Origin: Chryseobacterium sp.
GTDB taxonomy: Bacteria; Bacteroidota; Bacteroidia; Flavobacteriales; Weeksellaceae
Direction of reading: 5' to 3'
DNA length: 7,907 nucleotides
Assembly (NCBI GenBank): GCA_003852805.1
Contig: RDDY01000371.1
Coordinates: 1 to 7,907, forward strand
Shown here: in pieces, positions 1 through 5,786 of the stretch
How the letters are laid out: each line of letters opens with the position of its first letter
Position numbering within the stretch: position 1 is the first letter of the stretch
Translations under genes and position numbers: made by a program
Notes under the pieces: generated by a model
Told to the model about the DNA's origin: nothing
The model's database searches: none
Seen by the model: the letters and a program-made list of their open reading frames with translations, nothing else

Positions 1-501
1 GTACGCGAGTTTACGCAGGCGGTAACCGAGAATCGGGATCTTCATGTGTTGGATGGCAAGCGGCTCTACCTCGGCATCGAAAAGGGGAAAAGCGCCGTCG
101 GGGAAATGCATATCGAAGCCCGGCGCTCCCGGATATTTTTTGTCGACAAAAGCATACGGAAAGCGATTGCGGATTTCTTGACCCACACGCGGCAGGCAGT
201 ACAAATCCATGTTTTTCCCGTGACGGAAAATGATAGGCCGCAGATCATCCAAACCGATGACGTGATCGTTATGCTCGTGCGTGATGAGTACGGCATCAAC
301 ATTATCTTCATTATTATCGAGCATCTGCTGCCGAAAATCGGGGCCGCAGTCTATCAGAATCTTTTTTCCTGCGTTGGTGGTTATCAGTGCCGATGTACGC
401 AGCCGCTTGTCACGCGGGTCGTCCGAAAGGCAGACAGGATGAGTGCAGCCGATGAAAGGAACGCCTTGGGAGGTGCCTGTGCCCAAAAATTTTAATCGCA
501 T
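1..501 (-). CDS. PhnP-like metallo-beta-lactamase-fold metal-dependent hydrolase (C-terminus beyond the left edge)
   Basis: Reading from an ATG at 501-499, 167 codons stay open to the window edge, so the gene is partial and lacks its C-terminus (family members are usually about 250 residues). The N-terminus (MRLKFLGTGTSQGVP) is the typical first strand and loop of PhnP-type MBL hydrolases. The metal-binding signature T-H-E-H-N-D-H falls at residues 74-80, and a further candidate ligand His lies near residue 152 in the QHMKIPILGYR segment. An early Cys-containing stretch (IGCTHPVC, residues 17-24) is also typical. These enzymes are cytoplasmic and use two metal ions to cleave phosphodiester or similar bonds. 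E. coli PhnP acts on cyclic ribose phosphates, but the substrate of the flavobacterial relatives is not established, so I assign the family only. There is no Shine-Dalgarno site. It is divergent from the gene at 606. Confidence 0.9.
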   Translation of the reverse strand, partial: MRLKFLGTGTSQGVPFIGCTHPVCLSDDPRDKRLRTSALITTNAGKKILIDCGPDFRQQMLDNNEDNVDAVLITHEHNDHVIGLDDLRPIIFRHGKNMDLYCLPRVGQEIRNRFPYAFVDKKYPGAPGFDMHFPDGAFPLFDAEVEPLAIQHMKIPILGYRLRKLAY

Positions 502-517
502 CCGATTTTGATTTCCG

Positions 518-546
518 TAAATGTATAAAAGTTTTGAGTTTTTAAA
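518..546 (-). promoter_or_regulatory. Possible promoter of the MBL hydrolase gene
   Basis: On the minus strand TACATTTA (525-518) matches the Bacteroidota -7 consensus TAnnTTTG at all but the last base. A TTTA (546-543) lies 17 bases upstream, where a TTTG/TTG -33 element would be. Spacing is at the short end of the known range and both boxes are imperfect, so this is tentative. Confidence 0.3.
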
Positions 547-605
547 CGGCGGCGCGGCAAACCGCAGAGTGGCCGAGAATTCGTATTTTTACAAAAAAAT
601 TTCAA

Positions 606-2039
606 ATGTCTGTAATTAAGCAGGTGTTGACGCCTAAACAAAAGGCCCTGGCTATTAATTTAGACTCTTCTATCTACGGAACTTTTGCTGAAATTGGCGC
701 AGGACAAGAAACCGTCCGACACTTCTTCCGCGCAGGAGGCGCCTCCCGAACCATTGCCAAAGCAATGTCAGCCTACGATAAAGACTTTAGCGATGCCATC
801 TACGGCAAAGAAGACGACGGCCGCTACGTAACCCAGAACCGTCTGCGCAAGATGCTGCGTTACGAGGCAGATTTGGTAGAAGAACGCTTGCCGAGATCCA
901 ACAATCCGGGCAGGAAGTATTTCTCTTACGCCAATACCGTAACCACCATCAACTTTGACAAGACCATGAAAGGCCACGGCTGGGTGGGTCTTAGGTTTCA
1001 ATTGCATGAAAACGAGGATTATAACGAGATTGTACTTCACGTAAAATTCAAGGAGAACGATGCCACTTCTCAGCAGGAGACTTTGGGGAATCTCGGGGTG
1101 AATCTTATTTACGGAGCTTTCTTTTATCAAGACAATCCGAGGAAACTGATCGAGTCCTTGTACGACGGCATTGCCATCGATAAGTTGGAGATCGATATGA
1201 TAGACTTCAGCGGTCCGTGCTTCCGTTATGTGGACAATCGCTTGATGAGTCTGCAGTTGGTGCGGCGCGGCATGACCGATGCGGTGATCTTCAATTCCGA
1301 AGGGCACAACATGCTGCCCGCAGATATCTTATACAAGAAGAATATATTCGCTGTACGCGGCAGCTTCCGTCCCGTTACTTTGGTCAATATAGATATGTTC
1401 GAGAACGGTCTGAAGATGTTCTTGGAACAAGAGCAGATCAGAATGGAAAATACGGAAGTTCTCTTTGAGATTACCGTGTCCAACCTAAGAGCCGAAGGCG
1501 ACATAGATGAAAGAGATTTCTTGGATCGGGTAGATGTTTTGGCCAAGCTGGGTTACACAATCATGCTGTCCAACTTCTCAGAATATTACAGAATGGTCGA
1601 TTATTTCACCCAGTATACGCAAGGCAAAATAGGCGTGGCCATGGGGGTGAACAATCTCTTGGATGTATTTGATGAGGAATACTATAGGCATTTGCCGGGC
1701 GGTATCTTGGAGGCTTTCGGCAAATTCTTTAAAAAAGATATGCGCGTATTCCTCTATCCGTACAAGGAAGCTGCGTCGGGCGAATTGCTGACGTCCGAGA
1801 ACCTGCACGTCCAGGCCAATCTGAAAGAGTTGTACAAATACTTTAAAATCAATCGCCGCATTGTAGATATCACGGCCTTCAACCCCGATTATTTGGAAAT
1901 TTACTCTCGCGAGATTCTGAAAATGATTGCCGAAGGCAGAAGCGGTTGGGAAGCGCAACTGCCCGAAACCGTGGCAGAAATGATCCACGAGCGCGGAATG
2001 TTCGGGTACAAAGCCGCAATAGAACTGAACGAAATATGA
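606..2039 (+). CDS. Conserved Bacteroidota protein of unknown function, 477 residues
   Basis: This full-length gene has an ATG in an A-rich leader and no Shine-Dalgarno site. The N-terminal block is strongly patterned (LDSSIYGTFAEIGAGQE at 20-36, then HFFRAGGASRTIAKAMSAYD at 39-58). From memory the block is shared by a family widespread in Bacteroidota genomes. Entries of this family sometimes carry labels such as nicotinate-nucleotide adenylyltransferase or TonB-dependent receptor. I see support for neither: there is no signal peptide, no plug or barrel pattern, and no (H/T)xGH nucleotidyltransferase motif. The protein has no long hydrophobic segment and looks cytoplasmic, with alternating alpha/beta character. 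Conserved-looking acidic and aromatic patches include SGPCFRYVDNRLMSL (202-216) and RGSFRPVTLVNIDMFENGL (251-269). It overlaps the next gene by ATGA, so the two are probably co-transcribed and translationally coupled. Function is unknown; I am sure only that it is a real gene. Confidence 0.93.
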   Translation: MSVIKQVLTPKQKALAINLDSSIYGTFAEIGAGQETVRHFFRAGGASRTIAKAMSAYDKDFSDAIYGKEDDGRYVTQNRLRKMLRYEADLVEERLPRSNNPGRKYFSYANTVTTINFDKTMKGHGWVGLRFQLHENEDYNEIVLHVKFKENDATSQQETLGNLGVNLIYGAFFYQDNPRKLIESLYDGIAIDKLEIDMIDFSGPCFRYVDNRLMSLQLVRRGMTDAVIFNSEGHNMLPADILYKKNIFAVRGSFRPVTLVNIDMFENGLKMFLEQEQIRMENTEVLFEITVSNLRAEGDIDERDFLDRVDVLAKLGYTIMLSNFSEYYRMVDYFTQYTQGKIGVAMGVNNLLDVFDEEYYRHLPGGILEAFGKFFKKDMRVFLYPYKEAASGELLTSENLHVQANLKELYKYFKINRRIVDITAFNPDYLEIYSREILKMIAEGRSGWEAQLPETVAEMIHERGMFGYKAAIELNEI

Positions 2040-2482
2040 AAGAACTAAAGAAGAGATTGGAGCTTTTGTTGCGCTCTGATCTGCAAGTAAACGAGAAACT
2101 GCAAAAGATTTGCGCTCTTCTGGACCAAGAGGTTCCGCACTACAACTGGACAGGCTTCTACTTTCGCAATGGTGATAAAGAAGAATTGATCCTCGGGCCC
2201 TACGTGGGTGCCGAGACCGATCATACGGTCATTCCTTTCGGCAGAGGGATTTGCGGCCAGGTTGCGGTCTCGGGCGAAACTTTCGTGGTGCCCGACGTAA
2301 ATGCACAGGACAATTATCTTTCCTGTTCGGTCGCCACAAAATCTGAGATTGTGGTTCCTATTTTTAAGGATGGCCGGAACATCGGCCAAATAGACATCGA
2401 CAGCCACGAGATCGATCCGTTTACCGACGAAGATACCGAACTATTGGAATGGCTGTGCGCAGAGGTAGCAAAGATTATGTAA
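2036..2482 (+). CDS. msrC: Free methionine-(R)-sulfoxide reductase (GAF-domain fRMsr)
   Basis: This 148-residue protein is a single GAF domain, the normal size for fRMsr (E. coli YebR/MsrC, yeast YKL069W), which reduces free methionine-R-sulfoxide in the cytosol using thioredoxin. Diagnostic segments are YNWTGFYF (36-43), IPFGRGICG (66-74), VVPDVNAQD (84-92), SEIVVPIF (103-110) and GQIDIDS (117-123). Cys73 and Cys97 are 24 residues apart, as are the yeast catalytic Cys101 and resolving Cys125. The third family cysteine, 10 residues before the first of these (E. coli Cys84), is replaced by His63. This fits the two-cysteine subtype of the family, although activity cannot be proved from sequence. 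The start ATG overlaps the upstream stop as ATGA, so expression depends on the 606-2039 gene. The 3' end overlaps the opposing gene by 8 bases. Confidence 0.85.
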   Translation: MKELKKRLELLLRSDLQVNEKLQKICALLDQEVPHYNWTGFYFRNGDKEELILGPYVGAETDHTVIPFGRGICGQVAVSGETFVVPDVNAQDNYLSCSVATKSEIVVPIFKDGRNIGQIDIDSHEIDPFTDEDTELLEWLCAEVAKIM

Positions 2483-3197
2483 ACGTTTTGACCATCGCCG
2501 CATAGTTGGGTTTTGCGATATGCGTTCCGAACCATGAAAATGCCTCGCCGTCTACGGTGAGGATTTTTTTTCCGGGAAGAAACGCTTGCAGTTCGTCGGC
2601 ATGTTTTTGTTTGAACGGATACGGTTCTGACGACAGTAAAATGAGCTCGGCCTCTGCCATTTCCTCAATTTCGATGGCAGGGTAACGCAAGCGTTGACCG
2701 AAGATATTCTCCAGGCCGATGCGTTCCATCATGTGGTGAATGAAAGTGTCACCGCCCACGGTCATATACGGTTTCTTCCAGATGAGATAAGCGGTTTTTA
2801 CCGGCATCGAAGTTTTGGGAATGTTACGAAAATTGTCGTGGATTTTCTCGATGGACTGCTCCGCAGCGGATTCTCTGTCAATCAACTTCCCGAGGCGGCG
2901 AAGTAACGCGTCATTATGTGTCAAGGTAATGGTATCGTCCACATCGACACAGAAATGCTGCATCAGTTCTTCCACCTGTTCTTTGACATTCTCTTCTTTG
3001 TTTGCCAAGATCAGATCGGGCGCCAGACTTTTTATCTTGTCGATATTCAGATTCTTGGTTCCGCCAATGGTTTGCACTTTCTTGATTTCGCCTTCTGGAT
3101 GGATGCAGAATTTGGTTCTGCCCACCACTTCATCGGTTGTCAACCCAAGATCGAACAAACTCTCGGTAAGTGACGGGACCAAAGAAACAATGCGCAT
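2475..3197 (-). CDS. BtuF/TroA-like helical-backbone metal or cobalamin-type binding protein without signal peptide
   Basis: The 240-residue product is a class III solute-binding-protein fold. The N-terminus RIVSLVPSLTESLFDLG (2-18) is the usual first strand and helix, followed by VGRTKFCIHP (25-34), GGTKNLNIDKI (45-55), LAPDLILANKEEN (58-70), LLSSEPYPF (187-195) and a late DGEAFSWFG (216-224). Relatives deliver cobalamin, haem or iron complexes to ABC importers, but the substrate here cannot be told. It has no signal peptide. An in-frame TAA at 3212-3210, only four codons before the ATG, rules out a longer start, so the protein should stay in the cytoplasm. The ATG is 2 bases after the mgtE stop, so the two are almost certainly co-transcribed. 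No ABC permease or ATPase lies nearby. The 3' end overlaps the convergent fRMsr gene, and I saw no minus-strand terminator after it. Confidence 0.85.
   Translation of the reverse strand: MRIVSLVPSLTESLFDLGLTTDEVVGRTKFCIHPEGEIKKVQTIGGTKNLNIDKIKSLAPDLILANKEENVKEQVEELMQHFCVDVDDTITLTHNDALLRRLGKLIDRESAAEQSIEKIHDNFRNIPKTSMPVKTAYLIWKKPYMTVGGDTFIHHMMERIGLENIFGQRLRYPAIEIEEMAEAELILLSSEPYPFKQKHADELQAFLPGKKILTVDGEAFSWFGTHIAKPNYAAMVKTFT
2543..2571 (+). terminator. Intrinsic terminator for the plus-strand unit, inside the opposing gene
   Basis: On the plus strand CCTCGCCGT (2543-2551) pairs with ACGGTGAGG (2554-2562) through one G-U wobble. The innermost pair probably opens to give a four-base loop. One A and then eight T (2564-2571) follow. 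The element starts 60 bases after the fRMsr stop. On the minus strand the tract is A and lies on the 5' side, so it should act only on plus-strand transcripts. The same bases encode residues of about 209-218 of the BtuF-like protein (GKKILTVDGE). Confidence 0.75.
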
Positions 3198-3199
3198 TC

Positions 3200-4528
3200 T
3201 TACAGAAGTTTACCGCTGAGCAGCATGGCGGCGATGGTAAAGTAAATAATAAGACCTGTAACGTCTACCATAGTAGCCACAAAAGGTGCGGACGAGGCGG
3301 CGGGGTCAAGCTTCAGTTTTCTGAGGATAAACGGAATCATGGAGCCCGAGAGCGTTCCCCACAAAACGATGATTACCAAGGACACCGAGACGCTGAGCGC
3401 CACCCAGAACCAGTACATTCCGTAGTCGTAAATGCCGAGGATCTGCCAGAGGTAAATGCGCAAGAAGCCGATGGAGCCTAAAATGAGCCCGAGGCTTAAG
3501 CCCGAGACGATCTCCTTTCGCATTACATACCACCAGTCGCGCAGCTGCAGTTCTTGCAGCGCCATGGCGCGGATAATCAGCGTGGCGGCCTGCGAACCCG
3601 AGTTCCCGCCACTGGAAATAATCAGGGGAACAAATAATGCAAGCACGACCGCTTTCTCAATCTCTTCATCAAAATATCCCATGGCCGAGGCCGTCAGCAT
3701 CTCAGACACGAAAAGGATGACCAGCCACGTCGCGCGCTTTTTGATCATTTCTTTCCAGGTGGTCTTGGTATACGGCAGATCAAGGGCTTCCAACCCACCG
3801 AACTTTTGGATGTCTTCGGTGTTCTGTTGTTCGATCTGGTCGAGGATGTCGTCGATCGTGACGATGCCTACCAAAACGCCGCTCTCGGTAATGATGGGCA
3901 AAGCGCCGCGATCGTATTTCTCAAAATAAACCACCGCATCTTCCTTGGATGTGGTGCTGACGATCGACACAAATTGATAATCGATCAACTCCGATACTTT
4001 TTGATCTTTGTCTGCCAGCAGCAATGCACCGATCATCAGATCGTCGATGAGGCGATTGTTTTCGTCCACCACATACAGATAGTTCATGGTCTCGGCCTTC
4101 TTGCCGACTTTCTTAATGTGCTGAAAACAGCGTTCTACCGTCCACTCTTGTTTGATCTGTACATAGTACGGTGTCATCAATCGGGCAATCGAATCGGGTT
4201 TGTAACCGAGTAGCTTCAGCGCCACTTCCCGTTCATCGGGCTTCAGCAGATTGATGGAATATTTTATTAGCTCATCGGGGAAGCCTTCAAACAGCTGTGT
4301 ACGGTCATCGGGCGGCATTTCGTTCAGAAGATCTGCCACCTCATGGCTGGCCATACTGTGTATGGTTTCCTCTTGGAAGTCGGGGCTCAGGTGAGAGAAC
4401 ACATCTGCCTTCAGTTCGTTCGGCAGTTTGAGAAAAGAGATCAGACGGCTGTCCGCAGGCAAACGGCTGAGCCGATCTGCGATATCAACCGAATTCATCG
4501 TCATATACTCTGCAGGATTGATCATCAT
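3200..4528 (-). CDS. mgtE: MgtE-family magnesium transporter
   Basis: At 442 residues this has the normal MgtE length and order. The cytosolic helical N domain spans about 10-115 ([14 protein letters not shown], 63-76), and a pair of CBS domains spans about 119-243 ([13 protein letters not shown], then [16 protein letters not shown]). The C-terminal membrane domain has five helices near 266-284, 291-323, 341-360, 371-396 and 417-438. Pore signatures are [21 protein letters not shown] (301-321) and [18 protein letters not shown] (408-425). Asp422 corresponds to the ion-binding Asp432 of Thermus MgtE. It imports Mg2+ across the inner membrane, and the N/CBS domains close the pore when cytosolic Mg2+ is high. 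Two ATGs are adjacent (4528-4526 and 4525-4523); either could be used. It follows the lipoprotein gene by 30 bases. No room for an M-box-type riboswitch exists in that gap. Confidence 0.96.
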   Translation of the reverse strand: MMINPAEYMTMNSVDIADRLSRLPADSRLISFLKLPNELKADVFSHLSPDFQEETIHSMASHEVADLLNEMPPDDRTQLFEGFPDELIKYSINLLKPDEREVALKLLGYKPDSIARLMTPYYVQIKQEWTVERCFQHIKKVGKKAETMNYLYVVDENNRLIDDLMIGALLLADKDQKVSELIDYQFVSIVSTTSKEDAVVYFEKYDRGALPIITESGVLVGIVTIDDILDQIEQQNTEDIQKFGGLEALDLPYTKTTWKEMIKKRATWLVILFVSEMLTASAMGYFDEEIEKAVVLALFVPLIISSGGNSGSQAATLIIRAMALQELQLRDWWYVMRKEIVSGLSLGLILGSIGFLRIYLWQILGIYDYGMYWFWVALSVSVSLVIIVLWGTLSGSMIPFILRKLKLDPAASSAPFVATMVDVTGLIIYFTIAAMLLSGKLL

Positions 4529-4558
4529 GCAATAATACGTTTAAATAGTTAGAACCGC

Positions 4559-5119
4559 TTAGGAAGCCTGAGGAAGAGCAGGCCGCTTGGAGCGCAACTC
4601 CCGGCTGAGTTTTTCCAAAGCGCCTTCAACACCCAGTTTTATGGAACTCTCCGCAGAGCGCGTCAGGCGCATGTGGCCTCGGTACGTATCGTAGGAGGTT
4701 TCGGCCAACATGTTGCCCTCTTTGTCGTACAGCTTCATGCTGATCACTACCTGATTGGAAAAAACAAATTTACCCAAACCGACTTTAAAATACTTTACCT
4801 TCGGCACAACGGCCAAATCGCAGCGATTGTTGTCGCACAACTTCGTCAGCATGGCGGTATCCACAGAGTCATAAATCATCGGTGTGTCTATGGTCATCAA
4901 TCGGAATTGGCCGTATTCCCTGATCTTATCACTGAACGCCGACATAAACGCCACATAGGTGGGCGGTTTTACTTCGGGGATGTCCGGATAAACTTCGGGG
5001 TTGATGACGATAATACGCTCTATTCCGGCTGCGGTGGCACGACCGGCGGGTTGTGCAGCACAGCTGATTATCAGGATACCGCTGAGAAAATAAAAGCCGA
5101 AAAGTATAATTTTTTTCAT
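4559..5119 (-). CDS. Small lipoprotein of unknown function
   Basis: I place the start at the ATG 5119-5117, giving 186 residues that begin MKKIILFGFYFLSGILIISC. That is a basic start, a hydrophobic stretch and a lipobox ending at Cys20. An upstream in-frame ATG at 5179 would put 20 extra residues before the signal peptide. It also lies upstream of the -7 box at 5142-5135, so it would probably be outside the transcript. The residues after Cys20 (AAQPAGRA) lack the acidic surface-export signal of Bacteroidota lipoproteins, which suggests a periplasm-facing protein. The mature part reads as one alpha/beta domain (ERIIVINPEVYPDIPEV, then CDLAVVPKVKYFKVGLGKF). Cys95 and Cys100 could form a disulfide. 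I do not recognise the family. It is the first gene of the operon with mgtE and the BtuF-like gene. Confidence 0.8.
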   Translation of the reverse strand: MKKIILFGFYFLSGILIISCAAQPAGRATAAGIERIIVINPEVYPDIPEVKPPTYVAFMSAFSDKIREYGQFRLMTIDTPMIYDSVDTAMLTKLCDNNRCDLAVVPKVKYFKVGLGKFVFSNQVVISMKLYDKEGNMLAETSYDTYRGHMRLTRSAESSIKLGVEGALEKLSRELRSKRPALPQAS

Positions 5120-5134
5120 GTACGTCGTCCCATG

Positions 5135-5167
5135 CAAATATACGACCAACAGCGGCGTTACGGGAAA
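5135..5167 (-). promoter_or_regulatory. Promoter of the lipoprotein-mgtE-BtuF-like operon
   Basis: Read on the minus strand, TATATTTG (5142-5135) is an exact TAnnTTTG box. TTTC (5167-5164), one base off the TTTG -33 element, lies 21 bases upstream. Transcription would begin around 5129, about 10 bases before the ATG at 5119, which supports that start over the longer reading frame. Confidence 0.65.
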
Positions 5168-5168
5168 A

Positions 5169-5188
5169 ATTGTTAACATATTTTAACA
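5169..5188. repeat. Palindromic motif, copy 1, with nested inverted repeat
   Basis: ATTGTTAACAT (5169-5179) recurs exactly at 5615-5625. It contains the 8-base palindrome TGTTAACA. Here TGTTAA (5171-5176) is also mirrored by TTAACA (5183-5188) across 6 bases. It lies just upstream of the lipoprotein -33 box. An operator role is possible but unproved. Confidence 0.4.
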
Positions 5189-5240
5189 GCTGATACTTTT
5201 ATTTTTTGCAGAAGGCGGCTGTCACGTCGGATTATTGTCG

Positions 5241-5248
5241 TACTTTTG
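5241..5248 (+). promoter_or_regulatory. -7 box of the rpsO promoter
   Basis: TACTTTTG is an exact match to the Bacteroidota TAnnTTTG element and lies 35 bases before the rpsO ATG, giving a leader of about 30 A/T-rich bases. No good TTG/TTTG is found 17-23 bases upstream. A second, weaker candidate upstream is TTG (5170-5172), 21 bases, then TACTTTTA (5194-5201). Confidence 0.6.
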
Positions 5249-5283
5249 CAGCCGTTACATAATAATCATTAAATAATATTGGC

Positions 5284-5553
5284 ATGTATTTGACAAAAGA
5301 AACAAAAGAAGAAATCTTCAAAAAACACGGTAAATCTGAAAAAGATACCGGTAGCGCAGAAGGACAGATTGCACTGTTCACCTACAGAATCAACCACCTT
5401 TCTCAGCACCTGAAAAAAAATCATAAAGATTACAACACAGAGAGATCACTGGTGAAATTGGTAGGTAAGAGAAAGCGTCTGCTGAATTACCTGAAGAATA
5501 CCGAGATTGAAAGATACAGAAGCATTATTGCAGAATTGGGTATCAGAAAATAA
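5284..5553 (+). CDS. rpsO: 30S ribosomal protein S15
   Basis: The 89-residue product is full length for S15 and carries its hallmarks: the DTGSAEGQIALFTYRI segment (20-35), the basic HLSQHLKKNHKDYNTERSL stretch (38-56), and KLVGKRKRLLNYL (58-70) followed by the C-terminal helix ending LGIRK. S15 binds the central domain of 16S rRNA (helices 20-22) early in assembly of the 30S platform, bridging to S6/S18. The start is the only ATG that gives the standard N-terminus. It has its own promoter and a strong terminator, with pnp next on the same strand, the order also seen in E. coli. The leader is too short for the elaborate S15-binding pseudoknot known from E. coli. Confidence 0.98.
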   Translation: MYLTKETKEEIFKKHGKSEKDTGSAEGQIALFTYRINHLSQHLKKNHKDYNTERSLVKLVGKRKRLLNYLKNTEIERYRSIIAELGIRK

Positions 5554-5563
5554 ACATACCACA

Positions 5564-5587
5564 GGCGGCCTAAAGGTCGCCTTTTTT
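5564..5587 (+). terminator. rpsO intrinsic terminator
   Basis: GGCGGCC (5564-5570), loop TAAA, then GGTCGCC (5575-5581) form a 7-pair stem with one G-U wobble, followed at once by six T (5582-5587). It starts 10 bases after the rpsO stop and separates rpsO from pnp transcription at least in part. Confidence 0.88.
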
Positions 5588-5614
5588 ATTGTTTCTTTTA
5601 CAGAAGATCGCTGC

Positions 5615-5625
5615 ATTGTTAACAT
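5615..5625. repeat. Palindromic motif, copy 2
   Basis: ATTGTTAACAT is identical to 5169-5179, with the palindrome TGTTAACA inside. It lies between the rpsO terminator and the pnp promoter, about 60 bases upstream of the pnp -33 element. The rest of this 233-base gap shows no gene. Confidence 0.35.
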
Positions 5626-5685
5626 TCTCCCGGCGCCTTTCACGCTGTTTCCATGCGTGCTGTCGCTTGCTATTTGCAATGCGCC

Positions 5686-5719
5686 TTGCCGGAAGTTAAG
5701 CATAAAAGCAGTACCTTTG
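5686..5719 (+). promoter_or_regulatory. pnp promoter
   Basis: TACCTTTG (5712-5719) matches the Bacteroidota TAnnTTTG box exactly, with TTG (5686-5688) 23 bases upstream, the long end of the accepted spacing. Transcription would start near 5726, leaving a leader of about 60 bases. Confidence 0.65.
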
Positions 5720-5755
5720 CCCTCTTGAAAGAAAAGATTTAATTTATTTTTTAAA

Positions 5756-5772
5756 GCACTCATACGGAGTGC
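5756..5772 (+). other. Hairpin in the pnp leader
   Basis: GCACTC (5756-5761) and GAGTGC (5767-5772) form a perfect 6-pair stem with a five-base loop ATACG, ending 14 bases before the pnp ATG. No T tract follows, so it is not a terminator. It could affect mRNA stability or ribosome access. PNPase controls its own leader in E. coli by an RNase III-dependent route, but this hairpin is not a homologue of that leader as far as I can see. Confidence 0.5.
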
Positions 5773-5786
5773 AATGACGTTTATTT

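Noticed and set aside
46..495. Plus-strand open frame of 149 codons
   Set aside because: It is antisense to the MBL hydrolase, whose metal-binding motif and N-terminus are unmistakable; the plus-strand translation has no family features.
554..565. GCGG-CAAA-CCGC mini-hairpin between the divergent genes
   Set aside because: A four-pair stem in a G/C-rich patch is expected by chance and has no T tract or other context.
584..591. TATTTTTA as a possible -7 box for the 606 gene
   Set aside because: It misses the final G, has no -33 element at the right distance and would leave a leader of under 10 bases; not strong enough to annotate.
768..1988. Several long minus-strand open frames opposite the 477-residue protein
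   Set aside because: Their translations are low in family character and lie fully opposite a strongly patterned gene; they are shadow frames.
5120..5179. Longer start for the lipoprotein (ATG at 5179)
   Set aside because: It would place 20 residues before a standard signal peptide, and it starts upstream of the exact -7 box at 5142-5135.
5446..5763. Minus-strand open frame of 105 codons spanning the rpsO end and the rpsO-pnp gap
   Set aside because: It reads through the rpsO terminator and the pnp promoter in antisense and has no recognisable protein features.
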